Source of the DNA: Fidelibacterota bacterium UBA1611
Lineage (GTDB): Bacteria > Fidelibacterota > Marinisomatia > Marinisomatales > UBA1611
Assembly (NCBI GenBank): GCA_002321855.1
Contig: DCMX01000037.1
Location: forward strand, 1 to 10,255
DNA: 10,255 nt
Reading direction: 5' to 3'
Made by a program: the position numbers and the translations under genes. Under the pieces are notes generated by a model. That model had not been told where the DNA came from. It saw nothing but the letters and a program-made list of their open reading frames with translations, and searched no databases. The stretch's first letter is position 1; the number at the start of each line of letters is the position of its first letter. Shown in pieces: positions 7,026 through 10,255 of this stretch.

Positions 7026-8306
7026 TTACCAACTGTTTTCTGGTTTTAACACATCTGTAACCCAATCATAAACTGGAGAGGAAGGCCGCAATCCTCTCGA
7101 CCTTTTTACCTTATCATCAGCCATAAACCATTGTGCTTTTCCGTATAAAACATCTTTAGCATTCTCTTCCAACCAATTTCTCTTATTATATCCTTGATAG
7201 CCTTCAGACTCTGCTTTTAAAAAGTAATCGTAAGCTAATTTTGCAACGATCCTATCATCAGTTGAAAATGGATTCTGTCGAAATGTATCCCACCCAATAT
7301 AGTAAACCTTGCCTTTCTGACCATAACCATCTCCATTATTTGACATCAAACTGATCGCCTTATCGGCCCACCTCAACCCTTTACCAAACTCTTGTAGGTC
7401 GATATAAAGATTTGATATTAGAATCGCAACTTTTCCATCTCGTGGATCAATCTTGAACAATAATTCATATGATTTTGCTGCATTCTCTAAATCATCAATG
7501 AGAATACTTGCTTCTGCTAACTTGCGGTAAGCTAATTTACCACTCGAATCTTTAGAAATAACCCTATCTAATACTACAATTGCATCATTGCCGCGATTGG
7601 CCTTTATAAGCCTGTCCGCATAATCCAAACCATAACTAATATTATCAGGATTATCGTCATAACGTTTTTGGTAAACATCAAGCGGATCGCGACCACTGCT
7701 CTCATATGCTATCGCTAATTCACTTTGAGCAATTTCATTATTCTGGTCAATATTCAATATTTTCTCCAGGACCAAAATCTGATCAACAAAACGATCTTGT
7801 TCCTTGTAAATCTTTGCAAGATCATTTAACAATGTTATATCTTCGGGAGCTAAATCCATAAGGCGCTCATACTCAATAGTTTCCTTATCAATCTTCCCTT
7901 GACGTTTATACGCATAGGCCAATCTTTTTCTCAACTGAATATTCTGCGGTATTTTCTGTAAACCGTCTAATAGAACGATTTCCGCACTGTCAAACTTTCC
8001 TAATTGTTCATAAGCTATGGAATAATACTGATAAATTTCTTCCGGTGGTGCATGAATAACATTCCATTCATCACAATCTAACTGAGTGATCTCACTGTAT
8101 ATTCTAATTGTCTGCTTCCAATCACGGTTACGATAGTATTCTGCGGCACTACTCATTAACCGCGGGCATCTTATTCCCCTTAACGAATCTAACTTGGCTT
8201 TTTCTTTTACGAAATCTGCGTTTGAATCACCTTGTGGAGGTACACACATGGAAACCATGAATGTAAAAATTCCAATGAACAAAATTTGAAAGTGTTTGAG
8301 CACCAT
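7026..8306 (-). CDS. Tetratricopeptide-repeat protein, probably exported
   Basis: A 426-residue protein with a hydrophobic leader (residues 4-20) followed by Cys21 in FMVSMCVPPQG. This could be a lipoprotein site, although Met at -1 is unusual. Helical TPR-type repeats fill about residues 50-320: YYSIAYEQLGKFDSAEIVLL (94-113), LAYAYKRQGKIDKETIEYER, LLNDLAKIYKEQDRFVDQIL, LAIAYESSGRD, AYRKLAEASILIDDLENAAK and ISNLYIDLQEFGKGLRWADK. TPR solenoids mediate protein-protein contacts, so a periplasmic scaffold role is likely but the partner is unknown. The C-terminal region (330-426, ending KPENSW) is Trp/Tyr-rich and not repeat-like. ATG 8306 is preferred over the TTG at 8330 because GAGGTGA lies directly before it and the leader begins there. 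It starts one base after the upstream stop (TGACATG), which implies coupling, and ends with tandem TAATAA. Confidence 0.8.
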   Translation of the reverse strand: MVLKHFQILFIGIFTFMVSMCVPPQGDSNADFVKEKAKLDSLRGIRCPRLMSSAAEYYRNRDWKQTIRIYSEITQLDCDEWNVIHAPPEEIYQYYSIAYEQLGKFDSAEIVLLDGLQKIPQNIQLRKRLAYAYKRQGKIDKETIEYERLMDLAPEDITLLNDLAKIYKEQDRFVDQILVLEKILNIDQNNEIAQSELAIAYESSGRDPLDVYQKRYDDNPDNISYGLDYADRLIKANRGNDAIVVLDRVISKDSSGKLAYRKLAEASILIDDLENAAKSYELLFKIDPRDGKVAILISNLYIDLQEFGKGLRWADKAISLMSNNGDGYGQKGKVYYIGWDTFRQNPFSTDDRIVAKLAYDYFLKAESEGYQGYNKRNWLEENAKDVLYGKAQWFMADDKVKRSRGLRPSSPVYDWVTDVLKPENSW

Positions 8307-8307
8307 G

Positions 8308-9633
8308 TCACCTCTGCCTTCTCTTAACAAACCATAAATCTGCTAAACTTATACCCACTTGCAACTGTTGGACCCGTTCATCACCAAAATCATGCCTAAG
8401 AGTTGATGGATGATGGCGAATTCCATAATAATAGCTTATATCAACTTGGTTACCAACAGCCTTGAATTTAAATCCAAACCCTATTGCACCTCCAAACTCA
8501 GTGATAGGGTCAACATTCTGTATTTTCACCTTTTGAACCGAGTCCCAACCATCCATTATATATTTCTTAAAATTAAGACCAGAGCGAATCGTGAATTTAT
8601 CTGATATTAGCACTGAAAGATTGTTAGGTAACCAGATACAACCAATGCTTGCAACCTGTTTAATATTTATTCTGTGGTTTAAAATCATTGGGAGATCAAT
8701 AGGATAATCTGCAAAATCTTTTGAGGTTTTCATTTCTAAAGAAAGTTGGAATCTTTCCGATAGTAGTCTTGAAAGACCAATCGCCAACGATGCAGGTTGA
8801 TAAATATTCTTTATCCGAATCTGCTTAGCATTTGGCGTGTCCTGCGGGTGGGGAAAATCGTAACCTGGATTTAAAAGATTATATGTGTAATCATGGTAAG
8901 TATTCTTATTAGTATCATCGAACGGATAAAAATCCGTATAGACCACGTCCAGAGGTTCAACCGGGATACCCATTTGAAAATACATATCCAAGTTTTTGGA
9001 GAAGGAACGATTAATAAAAAATTCTATATTTAAACCGCTATAACTCATTCTCGATGTTTCAGTTACAGGAACCTGGTTTAATAATAACTTTTCATGCTGG
9101 CGAGAGGAGCCAAAAAGTAACTGAAAAGTTGCCCCGATCCGATTCCCTTCAAACAAGGTCAGAGCAACTGAAAGATCCAGCGCTATTATGCCACCAGCTT
9201 GATAATATCCGCGCATTAAATCCAACGTATCGCCAAAGGCTAACATATCTGGGTAAATTGTATCCAATAAAGCGACCTGTTGATAGGTGTATGGATGAAT
9301 GCCAATACCCAAAGCTGATGATTGTTTAATTGGTATAATCAATTGGCCAGATTGGAGGGTAGAAAAACCATTTTTTATATTCATTTTTCTCAAGTCCGAT
9401 TCTAATCCATAGTATGCGATTGAAAAATGTGTATATTTTAATTGCTGCCATGTACTTGGGTTACTCAATGAAACGCCATTTTGAAAAGATGGCGTCAGTC
9501 CGAGTGATACCATACCACCCTGGGATGGAGATTGCCAGGACTGAAAATTTCCAATACCATACCCATTCATGGGCCCTTGTCCAAATAATATAATAGGTAC
9601 TATCATTATGATATACAGGTTACGGAGCAACAT
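8308..9633 (-). CDS. Outer-membrane beta-barrel protein, FadL/PorV-like fold
   Basis: A 441-residue protein with a signal peptide (MLLRNLYIIMIVPIILFGQG). The mature N-terminus YGIGNF, SPSQGGMVSLGL (35-46) and VSLSNPSTWQQLKYTHFSIA (54-73) gives the Gly-rich, then 'NP..W..L..T.fs' layout common to FadL/PorV-type barrels of the FCB group. The rest is alternating polar/hydrophobic strands, for example SALGIGIHPYTYQQV, GATFQLLFGS and ASLAIGLSRLLSERFQLSLE. It ends in QLQVGISLADLWF followed by a basic tail VKRRQR, so the aromatic beta-signal is not at the extreme C-terminus. It probably sits in the outer membrane as a channel or assembly component; the substrate is unknown. ATG 9633 is chosen because the leader starts there; it overlaps the upstream gene by 14 bases, and no strong Shine-Dalgarno is visible. 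The frame is open to a farther start at 9702, which would add 23 residues before the leader. Confidence 0.75.
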   Translation of the reverse strand: MLLRNLYIIMIVPIILFGQGPMNGYGIGNFQSWQSPSQGGMVSLGLTPSFQNGVSLSNPSTWQQLKYTHFSIAYYGLESDLRKMNIKNGFSTLQSGQLIIPIKQSSALGIGIHPYTYQQVALLDTIYPDMLAFGDTLDLMRGYYQAGGIIALDLSVALTLFEGNRIGATFQLLFGSSRQHEKLLLNQVPVTETSRMSYSGLNIEFFINRSFSKNLDMYFQMGIPVEPLDVVYTDFYPFDDTNKNTYHDYTYNLLNPGYDFPHPQDTPNAKQIRIKNIYQPASLAIGLSRLLSERFQLSLEMKTSKDFADYPIDLPMILNHRINIKQVASIGCIWLPNNLSVLISDKFTIRSGLNFKKYIMDGWDSVQKVKIQNVDPITEFGGAIGFGFKFKAVGNQVDISYYYGIRHHPSTLRHDFGDERVQQLQVGISLADLWFVKRRQR

Positions 9634-10255
9634 ATAGGATTTCAACTCGTGCGGGATCCGTATCAGACAATAGATCGAATCTAGCGGTTTCAAATAGATC
9701 ACTGCTTAAACCTGAAGATAATTTCATACCAACATTTGTTAGTGTATCGACCATGAGTATAGATTGTAAAAACGATTTTAGAGATATTTCGAATTTTCCA
9801 TCAACTATGGTTGAACTTGAACTGTAGGCACCAAGCTCCTGATAAGGATCATTATCAAAAACGGTTTCAGAGGTGTCTAATCCTTCACTTAAAGGTTGCA
9901 TTGCTATCCCAAAAGCATTGGTTGTGTCAGACCCCTGTTTCAAAATCAGCTTTGCTGAGCGAATCAAGGAAAATTCCGGTAGTGTCAGAGAATCAAATGG
10001 GATATTAACAATTGATCTAAATCCTTTGCCCTGACTAACAGCAATCTCACCAGGTAAAACATCATATCCTTCACCTGGGTAAACAATTGATAAATCTCCG
10101 ACCGTATAGAAAGTTTTCATTAACGTATCTATTGGTGATGATTCTGACGCCACATACATTTCTTGACGATAATATACTTCAATTTTCGGGTCCTGGCTGC
10201 CAGAACTGTATTCCCGGCTATATATTTCTAAAAATGTACCATCCAAATTTTCAGG
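9620..10255 (-). CDS. Secreted beta-rich protein, C-terminal part (N-terminus cut by right window edge)
   Basis: An open frame enters at the right edge (first full codon CCT, Pro) and ends at TAA 9622-9620, giving 211 residues without a start. The first 30 residues (FLEIYSREYSSGSQDPKIEV then YY) resemble the end of a DNRLRE/CBM-like jelly-roll domain ('f.S.E......P.L.v.y'). After a short linker, a second beta-rich module begins near GDLSIVYPGEGYDVLPGEIA. It contains RSIVNIPFDSLTLPEFSLIR and SAKLILKQGSD, and closes with SDTDPARVEILYVAP, which has the same 'P.rveI.Y' ending. I see no catalytic motif. Its stop codon overlaps the start of the outer-membrane barrel gene, so the two are co-expressed and perhaps work together at the surface. 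The domain call is tentative; the frame itself is secure. Confidence 0.7.
   Translation of the reverse strand, partial: PENLDGTFLEIYSREYSSGSQDPKIEVYYRQEMYVASESSPIDTLMKTFYTVGDLSIVYPGEGYDVLPGEIAVSQGKGFRSIVNIPFDSLTLPEFSLIRSAKLILKQGSDTTNAFGIAMQPLSEGLDTSETVFDNDPYQELGAYSSSSTIVDGKFEISLKSFLQSILMVDTLTNVGMKLSSGLSSDLFETARFDLLSDTDPARVEILYVAP

Overview
The window is an AT-rich bacterial segment in which every supportable gene lies on the minus strand, so it is described in transcription order, right to left. The gene content points to a Gram-negative, two-membrane bacterium of the FCB superphylum: a PorV/PorQ-type outer-membrane protein, a second outer-membrane beta-barrel, a TPR lipoprotein-like protein and a probable secreted M6-like peptidase. 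Candidatus Neomarinimicrobiota (Marinimicrobia) or a close relative is my best guess; this is inferred from family composition, not proven.

Block 1 (10255 to 2033) is a very compact gene string, probably one operon. It starts with the C-terminal part of a secreted beta-rich protein that runs off the right edge (9620-10255). An outer-membrane beta-barrel (8308-9633) and a TPR protein with a hydrophobic leader (7026-8306) follow. Next is serine hydroxymethyltransferase glyA (5721-7019), whose reading frame is interrupted by one in-frame TAA at a position that is Tyr in E. coli GlyA. Last comes a complete TRAP-type transporter of the TatT-associated kind: a TatT-like lipoprotein (4865-5728), a DctP/TatP-like binding protein (3858-4850) and a fused DctQ-DctM permease (2033-3883). 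Neighbouring genes overlap by 8, 14 or 26 bases or are separated by 1 to 14 bases.

Block 2 (2032 to 1) begins after the only real intergenic gap (1875-2032, 158 bases). The gap carries a good sigma70-like promoter (TTGACA, 18 bases, TATATT) and a strong Shine-Dalgarno. It drives a PorV-like outer-membrane protein (522-1874) with an unusual acidic insertion holding two EF-hand-like loops. After 14 bases comes the N-terminal 169 residues of a secreted protein resembling the M6 peptidase family (1-507), cut by the left edge.

Functionally, block 1 may link outer-membrane, periplasmic and inner-membrane parts of one solute-uptake route, with glyA embedded for unknown reasons. Block 2 looks like a secretion-associated outer-membrane protein followed by a possible exported cargo. 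The points most worth following up are the premature stop in glyA, the TatT-type TRAP operon whose binding protein lacks the usual substrate-binding Arg, and the EF-hand insertion in the PorV homologue. No RNA genes, insertion sequences, CRISPR arrays or clear terminators were seen.
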